Shown piece by piece: positions 21,620 through 31,307 of a stretch of 64,000 nucleotides of DNA. The DNA lies in the NCBI GenBank assembly GCA_964019425.1, contig OZ025791.1, positions 186,001 to 250,000 of the forward strand, given 5' to 3'. The DNA comes from Flectonema sp. DT1601. Taxonomy: Eukaryota > Euglenozoa > Diplonemea > Diplonemida > Diplonemidae. The first letter of the stretch is position 1. Each line of letters begins with the position of its first letter. The position numbers were made by a program, and so were the translations under genes. The notes under the pieces were generated by a model, which saw nothing but the letters and a program-made list of their open reading frames with translations, was not told the DNA's origin and ran no database searches.

Positions 21620-22936
21620 TTATATCCATCTCTCGAGTATCTGTGGAAAAGGTCTTCTTCCTAACTTTAGTAAATATTCCTCCATTCGAATGAGTTCATT
21701 CCAGTGAGCTGTTCGCTCACCTCTCTGAACACCTCCCAAGTTGATGAAATCAAACTGAAGAGCAATTGCAACCTGAACAGGAGCAACATCAATACAAGAT
21801 GACTCTGAAGTCTTTAAAAGAAAAAGAGAGTCAGGATGACATGAACGAAAAGCTGACATTTCAGAAAGTGTCTTAAAAGCAAACATATTCGTAACTATTA
21901 CTTCAGAACAAGATTTGTGTAACGGAGATTGATCTGTAGCTAAGAGTACACCAGTTCGTTTAATTGTTTTCCATTTCAAGACATCAGATTCCTGATAAGG
22001 ATCAACAACAACATGTATTTGATCTCCTAAACTCATCGTACTGTGTATTGAACCACTTACTGCAGACGATACTGATGTTGGATGAAATTGAACAGAAACT
22101 TTTAATCTTTGATGTGATGTTTGTTTATTCTTAAGATCAACTGATGCTGACGGGAAGACTAATTCAATCTGCTCACTTAATATTGAAATTAAATTCACGA
22201 ATTCTTCTTCAGTCATATTCGAGCGAACAATAACACCTCCTCTGCTGCCCAGATGGTGTTGACTTGCCACGATTAAGTTTTTTTTCTGCAACGCTGAAGT
22301 CATATTATTTGTAACCTTCGTTGCTAAACTGATGCCTTCCATAACTGACGAAGAGTAAACAATCAGAGAAATCTCTTTGAACAGCGGGGGAGTTATACTT
22401 CCAGATTCGTCTCGACCTTCTATAATGGTAAACACTGGAATGGGAAGACTTTTTATTTCAACTGGTGCCATGTAGTCAATAGGAGTTGCTTTATAAAATG
22501 ATGCGCAACATCTGTGTGCAGCTATTGAGATTGCCATTATCAGTTCATTTTGAAATCCTTCAATCCCGTTCAGACTTTCAAGTGTTTCATCCAATTCGAA
22601 GACTTCCTTCTTTGCAATCGCCTGTTCCAAGAAATGAACTTCTTTTTCAAAGCGGCCAATATTCTCTTGGTAGCCTCCTAGACAACAGATTCCAGAATGC
22701 TGTTCTATTTTAACAATCAGTTCTATCGCTCTGTTTCCTTCAGAGTCGATTAGTTGACATCCTTTTAGACTTTCAACTCTTCCACTTACTTCTCTTCTCA
22801 TGTTCATTTTCATCATTTTCAATGGTGCCGATGGTTGGATATCACTCAACCTGTTAAGCAAAACAACCACCGCATCTTTTGAAATTTCTGCTCTTCGTCG
22901 TTTCTTGTTCAGTTCCTTTTCAGTTTCTTCACTCAT
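21620..22936 (-). CDS. Enolase-like protein, probably non-catalytic (ENO4-like)
   Basis: 438 aa, single exon. The enolase fold can be traced by order: FQNELIMAISIAAHRCCASF matches the helix LGANAILGVSLAV; SLPIPVFTIIEGRDESG matches LPVPAFNVINGGSHAG; KEISLIVYSSSVMEGI matches QEFMILP...F.EAM; QFDFINLGGVQRGERTAHWN plus LIRMEEYL matches the C-terminal [21 protein letters not shown]. The catalytic His of GGSHAG is absent (EGRDESG) and the metal-binding carboxylates are not evident, so catalysis is unlikely. ENO4, a divergent enolase of sperm flagella, is the closest concept. The start context lacks the clear AG acceptor seen elsewhere. Confidence 0.65.
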   Translation of the reverse strand: MSEETEKELNKKRRRAEISKDAVVVLLNRLSDIQPSAPLKMMKMNMRREVSGRVESLKGCQLIDSEGNRAIELIVKIEQHSGICCLGGYQENIGRFEKEVHFLEQAIAKKEVFELDETLESLNGIEGFQNELIMAISIAAHRCCASFYKATPIDYMAPVEIKSLPIPVFTIIEGRDESGSITPPLFKEISLIVYSSSVMEGISLATKVTNNMTSALQKKNLIVASQHHLGSRGGVIVRSNMTEEEFVNLISILSEQIELVFPSASVDLKNKQTSHQRLKVSVQFHPTSVSSAVSGSIHSTMSLGDQIHVVVDPYQESDVLKWKTIKRTGVLLATDQSPLHKSCSEVIVTNMFAFKTLSEMSAFRSCHPDSLFLLKTSESSCIDVAPVQVAIALQFDFINLGGVQRGERTAHWNELIRMEEYLLKLGRRPFPQILERWI

Positions 22937-23589
22937 AAGTGATTTCCTTTTTCTTTCCCCCTTTTTTTTTAAAAATAAAATAGTTACTATTAGTATTACT
23001 TAAATTAAAAAAAAAAAAAACACATTACATGCAGTACATCATTTTCTTGTTGATAACCTTCAAAAAAAAAAAAAGATTCAACCTGCTGACTAATAATATC
23101 ACAACAGACTTGCAGGTCTCAATATTCTTTTCTCTTTTTTTTTTTTTTTTTCTTTTCAAGTTTCTTTTCCAATTGTATCTTTCAAAATCTTATAAATTCC
23201 ATTTTTTTTTTTTTTTTTAAATTCTTTTATAAAAAGTTGTCTTCAATGGCAAATTAAGATGCAAATAATTTGAACTGCTTTACTTTAGCTTTTTTGTTCG
23301 GAGCTTTTAGTGCGATCATGATGCCGAGGAATGTTATAAAAATATATATCATCTGCCACCCATAAAAAGGATCGAATAAGGCAGAATCCAAAAAAACAAA
23401 AATAGGAGGAGGAGGGATAGTGCTTTTTATGATAAACACTTGTAAAAAATAAAAAAATAAAAAGCATTGGGGTCATTTTTCTTTTTCTCTTTTTTTTCTT
23501 CTTGTCATGTATGGTTGCATGAACGAAATATTTGATGGGAATGGATATAATAATAACAAAATTAGACAGCAGGAAAACCTGTCGTCATT
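22937..23589. other. Intergenic, T-rich
   Basis: Downstream flank of fumarate reductase copy 1. Many A or T homopolymer runs (about 22965-23020, 23130-23220). Contains the conserved 3' flank motif at 23504-23529. No gene supported. Confidence 0.6.
23504..23529 (-). promoter_or_regulatory. Conserved 3' UTR motif, FRD copy 1
   Basis: A 26-nt motif with core CATGTATGG (plus strand) begins about 60 nt past the stop codon. It recurs after copies 2 and 3 although surrounding 3' flanks are unrelated. Likely a 3' UTR or RNA-processing signal. Confidence 0.55.
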
Positions 23590-25503
23590 TTAGAGCTTGG
23601 AGGCTCCCTTGACTCTTCCAATGATAGTCTGAGGAGCGTACTTGGTGATGTAGCTTTCGTCGTGCATCATGTTGAACTCCTCAGTAGCATCCTTACCGGC
23701 GTACAACATGATGGCTTCTTTACCTCCAGGGTGCTCGCTCAAGAAGTCGGTGACGTTCAAAACCTTTCCATTGACAACAACCCAGCAGTCGGTGTCCTTG
23801 GTGTGCTTTGCAACCTCAGCCATCGTGTAGTCCTTGGATTCAGGCTTGGCGTCTGACTTCTTCTCGTCACCCTTTCCATCGAAGTCGTACTGGGTGTCTC
23901 TTGGGATCGCTCCGGTCTCACCAGCAGGGGCCTGGGCAGCAGAACCAGCAGCATCGTCGTCGAACTTCACAGTTACCGACTTGGTGGCTGGGTCAACAAT
24001 CAAGTTGATTGGCTTCGATGCACCTCCTCCAGCTCCGTTAGAGAGTCTGTCCATCAAGAAGCTGGACGCAGATCCTCCGGAAACTCTTCCGTACACGACG
24101 CAGTCCAAAAGAGAAGATCCTCCCAATCTGTTCTTTCCGTGGATTCCTCCAGCAACTTCTCCACCGCAGAACAGTCCCGGAACAGGGCTTCCGTCGTTCT
24201 TCAAGACCTCAGCATCGGCGTTACACTTCAAACCTCCGAGGGTGTAGTGGATAACTGGGGTTACGATACCGACGTAGAACTGGTCGTTGGTCACCCAAGG
24301 GGTGTTGACGAAGAACTTTCTTCCGAACTTGTCAGTCTTTGCTTCGGCGGCCGCGTTGTACTCATCGAAGGTCTGTCTGATGGTGTTGACAGACACTCCC
24401 ATGTCCTTGGCCAAATCGTCGGCGCTGGCGTACTTCTTCATGAGACCACGTCCCTCGTAGTGGAGACAATGCCACTCAATTGATTTAGATGACTGTCCGT
24501 TCAATACCAGGTAGTATGGACCGTTGTTGTGTGCCCACATGGCTCCGGTAACGAAATCTCTCTTCTGAAGCTCGTCCACGAATCTGTGTCCGTTCTTGTC
24601 AAGGAAGATTCCTCCGGCTCCACGAAGGGCCTCAGCAGCCAAGAACTTGGTCTTTGCGTCTGGCTCGTTCGGGTGAACCAAAGCAGTAGGGTGGATCTGA
24701 ACCATGTCCAAGTCAATGGTGGCTCCTCCGACAGCCTGGGCCATCTTGATACCGTCTCCAGTGCAGTGAACTCCGTTGGTAGTTGGAAGCTCCATGTACT
24801 CAGGACGGAGGGTCTTCAACAAAGACGAGTCGCTGAAGTCGGCACCGTATCCACCGGTGGTCAACACAACTGGTCCGTAGGCTGGAGTGATCTTTCCGTC
24901 CTTCTCGTACTTGCATCCGATGACCTCACCGTTGTTGCTGAGAAGCTCAGTGGCTCTGGCCTTGGTGACGATTCTTACTCTGTGTGGCATCTCCTTCATT
25001 TTCTCCTCCAACTTCTCGAGAAGGGCGTAGGTGATGGTCATTCCAGGGAACTTCTGCTTACCACGGTGAGTTCTTGGGAACGAGTGTCCTCCCAATCTTC
25101 CGAGAAGGGAAAGGTCCAGTCCAAAAGACTCAATAAGCCATTCAATAGCAGGAGCGGAGTCGTAAACCAATCTCTTGTTGGTCTCCAAGTAAGGGTTCAC
25201 GGCTGGGTCAAACGGATCCTTGTCAGCCATCTCAGCCTGCTTGGCCGCAGCCTCAGCTGGAGGAGCACCCTTGATTGCCGCCTCAGCGGTGTCTCTGAAG
25301 AACGCGTCAACCGAGTCCTGAACTCCCGCTCTCTGCTGGGTTCTAGTGAGGGCTCCGTTAATTCCTGAAGTGGCCTTTGTTGAGTTTCCACCACAGAAGG
25401 AGAGCTTCTCCAACAACAAAACGCTTCCACCTCTCTCAAGGATGGTGTGAGCGGCACTCAGTCCCGCAAGACCTCCACCGACAACAATAACTTGCTGAAC
25501 CAT
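23590..25503 (-). CDS. Soluble fumarate reductase-cytochrome b5 fusion with PTS1 (copy 1)
   Basis: 637 aa, no introns. N-terminal FAD_binding_2 flavoprotein of the Osm1/flavocytochrome c type: VVGGGLAGLSAA dinucleotide site (8-19), catalytic-region blocks QIHPTALVHP, RGAGGIFLDKNGHRFVDE and GKNRLGGSSLLDC. The C-terminal 80 residues are a cytochrome b5 domain with heme His at HPGG (591) and at MHDES (614). It ends in SKL, a canonical peroxisomal targeting signal, and lacks a mitochondrial presequence. Predicted to reduce fumarate to succinate inside peroxisomes/glycosome-like organelles, re-oxidising a carrier through the b5 heme. The three copies encode identical proteins. CAG acceptor at 25532-25534, 28 nt before ATG. 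Confidence 0.9.
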   Translation of the reverse strand: MVQQVIVVGGGLAGLSAAHTILERGGSVLLLEKLSFCGGNSTKATSGINGALTRTQQRAGVQDSVDAFFRDTAEAAIKGAPPAEAAAKQAEMADKDPFDPAVNPYLETNKRLVYDSAPAIEWLIESFGLDLSLLGRLGGHSFPRTHRGKQKFPGMTITYALLEKLEEKMKEMPHRVRIVTKARATELLSNNGEVIGCKYEKDGKITPAYGPVVLTTGGYGADFSDSSLLKTLRPEYMELPTTNGVHCTGDGIKMAQAVGGATIDLDMVQIHPTALVHPNEPDAKTKFLAAEALRGAGGIFLDKNGHRFVDELQKRDFVTGAMWAHNNGPYYLVLNGQSSKSIEWHCLHYEGRGLMKKYASADDLAKDMGVSVNTIRQTFDEYNAAAEAKTDKFGRKFFVNTPWVTNDQFYVGIVTPVIHYTLGGLKCNADAEVLKNDGSPVPGLFCGGEVAGGIHGKNRLGGSSLLDCVVYGRVSGGSASSFLMDRLSNGAGGGASKPINLIVDPATKSVTVKFDDDAAGSAAQAPAGETGAIPRDTQYDFDGKGDEKKSDAKPESKDYTMAEVAKHTKDTDCWVVVNGKVLNVTDFLSEHPGGKEAIMLYAGKDATEEFNMMHDESYITKYAPQTIIGRVKGASKL

Positions 25504-25531
25504 GGTTTGTTAACTTTAAGTTATGAGATAT

Positions 25532-25534
25532 CTG
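25532..25534 (-). promoter_or_regulatory. Predicted 3' splice (trans-splice?) acceptor, FRD copy 1
   Basis: CAG 28 nt before ATG, preceded by a C/T-rich stretch. Equivalent AG sites stand at 28248-28250 (copy 2) and 30838-30840 (copy 3), each followed by ATATC. The preserved site amid diverged upstream DNA suggests a required acceptor. Confidence 0.55.
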
Positions 25535-26251
25535 AATTGAGGAATAGAGTGATTGCAAGTTGTTATGTTCACACTTGTGTTTAAAAATCATGAATAGAAA
25601 GTGAATATTTCAACATTAAAAAAACATTCCCTCCCATATGAATCATCTAACTTTGTTTAAAAGGAAATAATTCCCAGCCATACATTGTCACCTGTTAAAG
25701 TAGTTGAAGTCACCTCATAAATAAAGTACAAAACTATTTTTGAGGACTAACGTTGCACTCGCAAAAGGCACAAAAACACTTTTCTTTCTTCTTGAAATTA
25801 AGCAGCTTTAAACAACGAAATAGCGGGGCCTAGGTGAAGCTAAAAAAAAATAAGCAAAACCAAAATGATGCTCACATCGTTATAACTATCTTAATAACAG
25901 CATTCTCACACGCAGGGATTTTTGATCCAAAACAAAAATAAATAAAAAACAATTTCAACGTCAAAGGTGTTGAGTAGCAAATTCTGGGGCGAGAAACAAT
26001 TGGACAAAATAAAAAAGAAGTTTCCATCAATGAGAGCAAACAAAAGACACGTCTTTAAAAAAGACGACTAAAGTGTTTTCCACATAAATCATTTAAAGAT
26101 AAGAATACGTGTCTCGATGTATCTCAAAGAACAACAACGCATTACACGTAAAATAATTAACACAGAAAGGGATTCCCGATTCTCAAACATTGAAACAGTA
26201 ACAGGAAGAATGTTCTTCAAATAATATTTAATAATATTAACTTTCTTCATT

Positions 26252-26277
26252 ATCATGTATGGTGGCATGAACGTAAT
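26252..26277 (-). promoter_or_regulatory. Conserved 3' UTR motif, FRD copy 2
   Basis: Variant of the 23504 motif (a few substitutions), 29 nt past the stop codon of copy 2. Confidence 0.5.
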
Positions 26278-26305
26278 GTGATGATCTGATAATTTGAGTG
26301 TCATT

Positions 26306-28219
26306 TTAGAGCTTGGAGGCTCCCTTGACTCTTCCAATGATAGTCTGAGGAGCGTACTTGGTGATGTAGCTTTCGTCGTGCATCATGTTGAACTCCTCAG
26401 TAGCATCCTTACCGGCGTACAACATGATGGCTTCTTTACCTCCAGGGTGCTCGCTCAAGAAGTCGGTGACGTTCAAAACCTTTCCATTGACAACAACCCA
26501 ACAGTCGGTGTCCTTGGTGTGCTTTGCAACCTCAGCCATCGTGTAGTCCTTGGATTCAGGCTTGGCGTCTGACTTCTTCTCGTCACCCTTTCCGTCGAAG
26601 TCGTACTGGGTGTCTCTTGGGATCGCTCCGGTCTCACCAGCAGGGGCCTGGGCAGCAGAACCAGCAGCATCGTCGTCGAACTTCACAGTTACCGACTTGG
26701 TGGCTGGGTCAACAATCAAGTTGATTGGCTTCGATGCACCTCCTCCAGCTCCGTTGGAGAGTCTGTCCATCAAGAAGCTGGACGCAGATCCTCCGGAAAC
26801 TCTTCCGTACACGACGCAGTCCAAAAGAGAAGATCCTCCCAATCTGTTCTTTCCGTGGATTCCTCCAGCAACTTCTCCACCGCAGAACAGTCCCGGAACA
26901 GGGCTTCCGTCGTTCTTCAAGACCTCAGCATCGGCGTTACACTTCAAACCTCCGAGGGTGTAGTGGATAACTGGGGTTACGATACCGACGTAGAACTGGT
27001 CGTTGGTCACCCAAGGGGTGTTGACGAAGAACTTTCTTCCGAACTTGTCAGTCTTTGCTTCGGCGGCCGCGTTGTACTCATCGAAGGTCTGTCTGATGGT
27101 GTTGACAGACACTCCCATGTCCTTGGCCAAATCGTCGGCGCTGGCGTACTTCTTCATGAGACCACGTCCCTCGTAGTGGAGACAATGCCACTCAATTGAT
27201 TTAGATGACTGTCCGTTCAATACCAGGTAGTATGGACCGTTGTTGTGTGCCCACATGGCTCCGGTGACGAAATCTCTCTTCTGAAGCTCGTCCACGAATC
27301 TGTGTCCGTTCTTGTCAAGGAAGATTCCTCCAGCTCCACGAAGGGCCTCAGCAGCCAAGAACTTGGTCTTTGCGTCTGGCTCGTTCGGGTGAACCAAAGC
27401 AGTAGGGTGGATCTGAACCATGTCCAAGTCAATGGTGGCTCCTCCGACAGCCTGGGCCATCTTGATACCGTCTCCAGTGCAGTGAACTCCGTTGGTAGTT
27501 GGAAGCTCCATGTACTCAGGACGGAGGGTCTTCAACAAAGACGAGTCGCTGAAGTCGGCACCGTATCCACCGGTGGTCAACACAACTGGTCCGTAGGCTG
27601 GAGTGATCTTTCCATCCTTCTCGTACTTGCATCCGATGACCTCACCGTTGTTGCTGAGAAGCTCAGTGGCTCTGGCCTTGGTGACGATTCTTACTCTGTG
27701 TGGCATCTCCTTCATTTTCTCCTCCAACTTCTCGAGAAGGGCGTAGGTGATGGTCATTCCAGGGAATTTCTGCTTACCACGGTGAGTTCTTGGGAACGAG
27801 TGTCCTCCCAATCTTCCGAGAAGGGAAAGGTCTAGTCCAAACGACTCAATAAGCCATTCAATAGCAGGAGCGGAGTCGTAAACCAATCTCTTGTTGGTCT
27901 CCAAGTAAGGGTTCACGGCTGGGTCAAACGGATCCTTGTCAGCCATCTCAGCCTGCTTGGCCGCAGCCTCAGCTGGAGGAGCACCCTTGATTGCCGCCTC
28001 AGCGGTGTCTCTGAAGAACGCGTCAACCGAGTCCTGAACTCCCGCTCTCTGCTGGGTTCTAGTGAGGGCTCCGTTAATTCCTGAAGTGGCCTTTGTTGAG
28101 TTTCCACCACAGAAGGAGAGCTTCTCCAACAACAAAACGCTTCCACCTCTCTCAAGGATGGTGTGAGCGGCACTCAGTCCCGCAAGACCTCCACCGACAA
28201 CAATAACTTGCTGAACCAT
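26306..28219 (-). CDS. Soluble fumarate reductase-cytochrome b5 fusion with PTS1 (copy 2)
   Basis: 637 aa, same protein sequence as copy 1; differences are silent (for example at 26595, 26755, 27268, 27614). Same FAD domain, cytochrome b5 domain and SKL terminus. The ATG is preceded by the shared leader and a TAG acceptor at 28248-28250. Synonymous divergence pairs copies 2 and 3 more closely with each other than with copy 1. Confidence 0.9.
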   Translation of the reverse strand: MVQQVIVVGGGLAGLSAAHTILERGGSVLLLEKLSFCGGNSTKATSGINGALTRTQQRAGVQDSVDAFFRDTAEAAIKGAPPAEAAAKQAEMADKDPFDPAVNPYLETNKRLVYDSAPAIEWLIESFGLDLSLLGRLGGHSFPRTHRGKQKFPGMTITYALLEKLEEKMKEMPHRVRIVTKARATELLSNNGEVIGCKYEKDGKITPAYGPVVLTTGGYGADFSDSSLLKTLRPEYMELPTTNGVHCTGDGIKMAQAVGGATIDLDMVQIHPTALVHPNEPDAKTKFLAAEALRGAGGIFLDKNGHRFVDELQKRDFVTGAMWAHNNGPYYLVLNGQSSKSIEWHCLHYEGRGLMKKYASADDLAKDMGVSVNTIRQTFDEYNAAAEAKTDKFGRKFFVNTPWVTNDQFYVGIVTPVIHYTLGGLKCNADAEVLKNDGSPVPGLFCGGEVAGGIHGKNRLGGSSLLDCVVYGRVSGGSASSFLMDRLSNGAGGGASKPINLIVDPATKSVTVKFDDDAAGSAAQAPAGETGAIPRDTQYDFDGKGDEKKSDAKPESKDYTMAEVAKHTKDTDCWVVVNGKVLNVTDFLSEHPGGKEAIMLYAGKDATEEFNMMHDESYITKYAPQTIIGRVKGASKL

Positions 28220-28899
28220 GGTTTGTTAACTTTTAGTTATGAGATATCTAAATTGAGGAATAAAGAATATTTATCAACCAACGTCCTGCAGGAGGGTATT
28301 AACTCAACGACAACGGTTCCAATCCATCAGTTTAAACACACTTTTGTACTCTGTTATAAAAAAGAAATTCTGAATAAAGGAGGGACATAAAACCAACAAT
28401 GGGCATCAAGGCCTCATAAAAAAAGATTTTCAAAACTTTCTTTTTTTGTTGTTTTTTTTCTCTTTTTTTTCAAACTTTTTCTTTTCTTTTTTCTTTTTTT
28501 TTCCTTCGATAGAGAAACAACAGAGGAGGAATATTACGGAAAATTGAGAAGAATAAGAAAACAAAGCAACAGCAGGCTTTTTTATTTCATATCCCGACGA
28601 AATGATGACAAAGAATCATAACAAGCTAAGGAACACAACAAGATTCAATTCATGATAAGTAGTCGAACGTCACTCAGCATGAAAGTGTTTACAATGACCA
28701 AAGAGACTACAGTGTTAGCATTGCTTAATACTTCTCACCGAGACAAAAAAAAGAAGAAGAAAAAAAGGAATATAAAATAAAACATCTGAACTCAAAATAA
28801 AGCAACAAATAACCTATTTTATTGTCATGTATGGTTGCATGAACGAAATGGATTAATTATTGAGAAATAAGACATCAAGTGCAAACGACAAGTGTCATT
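28220..28899. other. FRD array spacer 2
   Basis: About 680 bases, with T-rich runs near 28440-28505 and A-rich runs near 28745-28770. Holds the conserved motif at 28824-28849. No gene. Confidence 0.6.
28824..28849 (-). promoter_or_regulatory. Conserved 3' UTR motif, FRD copy 3
   Basis: Exact match to the copy 1 motif, 50 nt past the stop codon. Confidence 0.55.
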
Positions 28900-30813
28900 T
28901 TAGAGCTTGGAGGCTCCCTTGACTCTTCCAATGATAGTCTGAGGAGCGTACTTGGTGATGTAGCTTTCGTCGTGCATCATGTTGAACTCCTCAGTAGCAT
29001 CCTTACCGGCGTACAACATGATGGCTTCTTTACCTCCAGGGTGCTCGCTCAAGAAGTCGGTGACGTTCAAAACCTTTCCATTGACAACAACCCAACAGTC
29101 GGTGTCCTTGGTGTGCTTTGCAACCTCAGCCATCGTGTAGTCCTTGGATTCAGGCTTGGCGTCTGACTTCTTCTCGTCACCCTTTCCGTCGAAGTCGTAC
29201 TGGGTGTCTCTTGGGATCGCTCCGGTCTCACCAGCAGGGGCCTGGGCAGCAGAACCAGCAGCATCGTCGTCGAACTTCACAGTTACCGACTTGGTGGCTG
29301 GGTCAACAATCAAGTTGATTGGCTTCGATGCACCTCCTCCAGCTCCGTTGGAGAGTCTGTCCATCAAGAAGCTGGACGCAGATCCTCCGGAAACTCTTCC
29401 GTACACGACGCAGTCCAAAAGAGAAGATCCTCCCAATCTGTTCTTTCCGTGGATTCCTCCAGCAACTTCTCCACCGCAGAACAGTCCCGGAACAGGGCTT
29501 CCGTCGTTCTTCAAGACCTCAGCATCGGCGTTACACTTCAACCCTCCGAGGGTGTAGTGGATAACTGGGGTTACGATACCGACGTAGAACTGGTCGTTGG
29601 TCACCCAAGGGGTGTTGACGAAGAACTTTCTTCCGAACTTGTCAGTCTTTGCTTCGGCGGCCGCGTTGTACTCATCGAAGGTCTGTCTGATGGTGTTGAC
29701 AGACACTCCCATGTCCTTGGCCAAATCGTCGGCGCTGGCGTACTTCTTCATGAGACCACGTCCCTCGTAGTGGAGACAATGCCACTCAATTGATTTAGAT
29801 GACTGTCCGTTCAATACCAGGTAGTATGGACCGTTGTTGTGTGCCCACATGGCTCCGGTGACGAAATCTCTCTTCTGAAGCTCGTCCACGAATCTGTGTC
29901 CGTTCTTGTCAAGGAAGATTCCTCCAGCTCCACGAAGGGCCTCAGCAGCCAAGAACTTGGTCTTTGCGTCTGGCTCGTTCGGGTGAACCAAAGCAGTAGG
30001 ATGGATCTGAACCATGTCCAAGTCAATGGTGGCTCCTCCGACAGCCTGGGCCATCTTGATACCGTCTCCAGTGCAGTGAACTCCGTTGGTAGTTGGAAGC
30101 TCCATGTACTCAGGACGGAGGGTCTTCAACAAAGACGAGTCGCTGAAGTCGGCACCGTATCCACCGGTGGTCAACACAACTGGTCCGTAGGCTGGAGTGA
30201 TCTTTCCGTCCTTCTCGTACTTGCATCCGATGACCTCACCGTTGTTGCTGAGAAGCTCAGTGGCTCTGGCCTTGGTGACGATTCTTACTCTGTGTGGCAT
30301 CTCCTTCATTTTCTCCTCCAACTTCTCGAGAAGGGCGTAGGTGATGGTCATTCCAGGGAACTTCTGCTTACCACGGTGAGTTCTTGGGAACGAGTGTCCT
30401 CCCAATCTTCCGAGAAGGGAAAGGTCTAGTCCAAACGACTCAATAAGCCATTCAATAGCAGGAGCGGAGTCGTAAACCAATCTCTTGTTGGTCTCCAAGT
30501 AAGGGTTCACGGCTGGGTCAAACGGATCCTTGTCAGCCATCTCAGCCTGCTTGGCCGCAGCCTCAGCTGGAGGAGCACCCTTGATTGCCGCCTCAGCGGT
30601 GTCTCTGAAGAACGCGTCAACCGAGTCCTGAACTCCCGCTCTCTGCTGGGTTCTAGTGAGGGCTCCGTTAATTCCTGAAGTGGCCTTTGTTGAGTTTCCA
30701 CCACAGAAGGAGAGCTTCTCCAACAACAAAACGCTTCCACCTCTCTCAAGGATGGTGTGAGCGGCACTCAGTCCCGCAAGACCTCCACCGACAACAATAA
30801 CTTGCTGAACCAT
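28900..30813 (-). CDS. Soluble fumarate reductase-cytochrome b5 fusion with PTS1 (copy 3)
   Basis: 637 aa, identical protein to copies 1 and 2. This is the first copy in transcription order. Its 5' leader differs from the other two beyond the bases next to the ATG, yet a CAG acceptor (30838-30840) followed by ATATC is kept. Codons are strongly biased to C or G at third positions compared with single-copy neighbours, consistent with high expression. Confidence 0.9.
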   Translation of the reverse strand: MVQQVIVVGGGLAGLSAAHTILERGGSVLLLEKLSFCGGNSTKATSGINGALTRTQQRAGVQDSVDAFFRDTAEAAIKGAPPAEAAAKQAEMADKDPFDPAVNPYLETNKRLVYDSAPAIEWLIESFGLDLSLLGRLGGHSFPRTHRGKQKFPGMTITYALLEKLEEKMKEMPHRVRIVTKARATELLSNNGEVIGCKYEKDGKITPAYGPVVLTTGGYGADFSDSSLLKTLRPEYMELPTTNGVHCTGDGIKMAQAVGGATIDLDMVQIHPTALVHPNEPDAKTKFLAAEALRGAGGIFLDKNGHRFVDELQKRDFVTGAMWAHNNGPYYLVLNGQSSKSIEWHCLHYEGRGLMKKYASADDLAKDMGVSVNTIRQTFDEYNAAAEAKTDKFGRKFFVNTPWVTNDQFYVGIVTPVIHYTLGGLKCNADAEVLKNDGSPVPGLFCGGEVAGGIHGKNRLGGSSLLDCVVYGRVSGGSASSFLMDRLSNGAGGGASKPINLIVDPATKSVTVKFDDDAAGSAAQAPAGETGAIPRDTQYDFDGKGDEKKSDAKPESKDYTMAEVAKHTKDTDCWVVVNGKVLNVTDFLSEHPGGKEAIMLYAGKDATEEFNMMHDESYITKYAPQTIIGRVKGASKL

Positions 30814-31307
30814 GGTTTGTAAAGTAGCAAATGATATCTGTCAATAAAATATAATTGCTTTACTTGTGAACTAAGCAACATTAAGAAGGTCATATAAATC
30901 CACCACTTCATGTACTCGATGTGATGCTGTTAAAGAACAAGAACTACAAGTGCTACAAGTTTCAATAACTTAAACCAAAAAGGAAACTAACTTTCAAGAG
31001 AGGGAACGATGAATTCATTCTGTCTTTTTTCATTTTTAATTGCATTAAATCTACTGAATCAACAGTTTGTTTCCGCTAAGTGAAACCCTCGTCATATAAA
31101 TACAAGTTTATTTGTTAAGATAGAATGGTTTGTATGATAGAGAGAAATGAGAAGACACAACTTCATTGGCTTCTTTTGACGGGCTTAATCCATTTTCATT
31201 TCCTTCGATTCTCGTAAAATAATTTCATTTTCTTAGTCATCACTAATGATAGTATATCGGAATAGCAACCAAATAATTGATATCTAAAATCAACTCAGTA
31301 TTCGAAC
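30814..31307. other. Intergenic between FRD and Hsp70 arrays
   Basis: AT-rich spacer of about 490 bases. Nothing recognisable apart from the acceptor of FRD copy 3. Confidence 0.5.

Larger units (their letters stand above)
25504..26305. other. FRD array spacer 1
   Basis: About 800 bases between copies 1 and 2. Only the first ~55 bases upstream of the copy 1 ATG (leader plus acceptor region) and the 3' motif at 26252-26277 are shared with other spacers; the middle is AT-rich and unique. No gene seen. Confidence 0.6.

Noticed and set aside
23130-23220. Long T runs that could be tails of retroposed elements
   Set aside because: No adjacent SINE or LINE sequence or target-site repeats; similar homopolymer runs occur in most spacers.
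24529-25368. Plus-strand 279-codon open frame opposite fumarate reductase copy 1 (and shorter ones opposite copies 2 and 3)
   Set aside because: It mirrors a strongly codon-biased gene in the antisense frame, has Ser/Val/Gly-rich composition and no family; the sense gene is certain.
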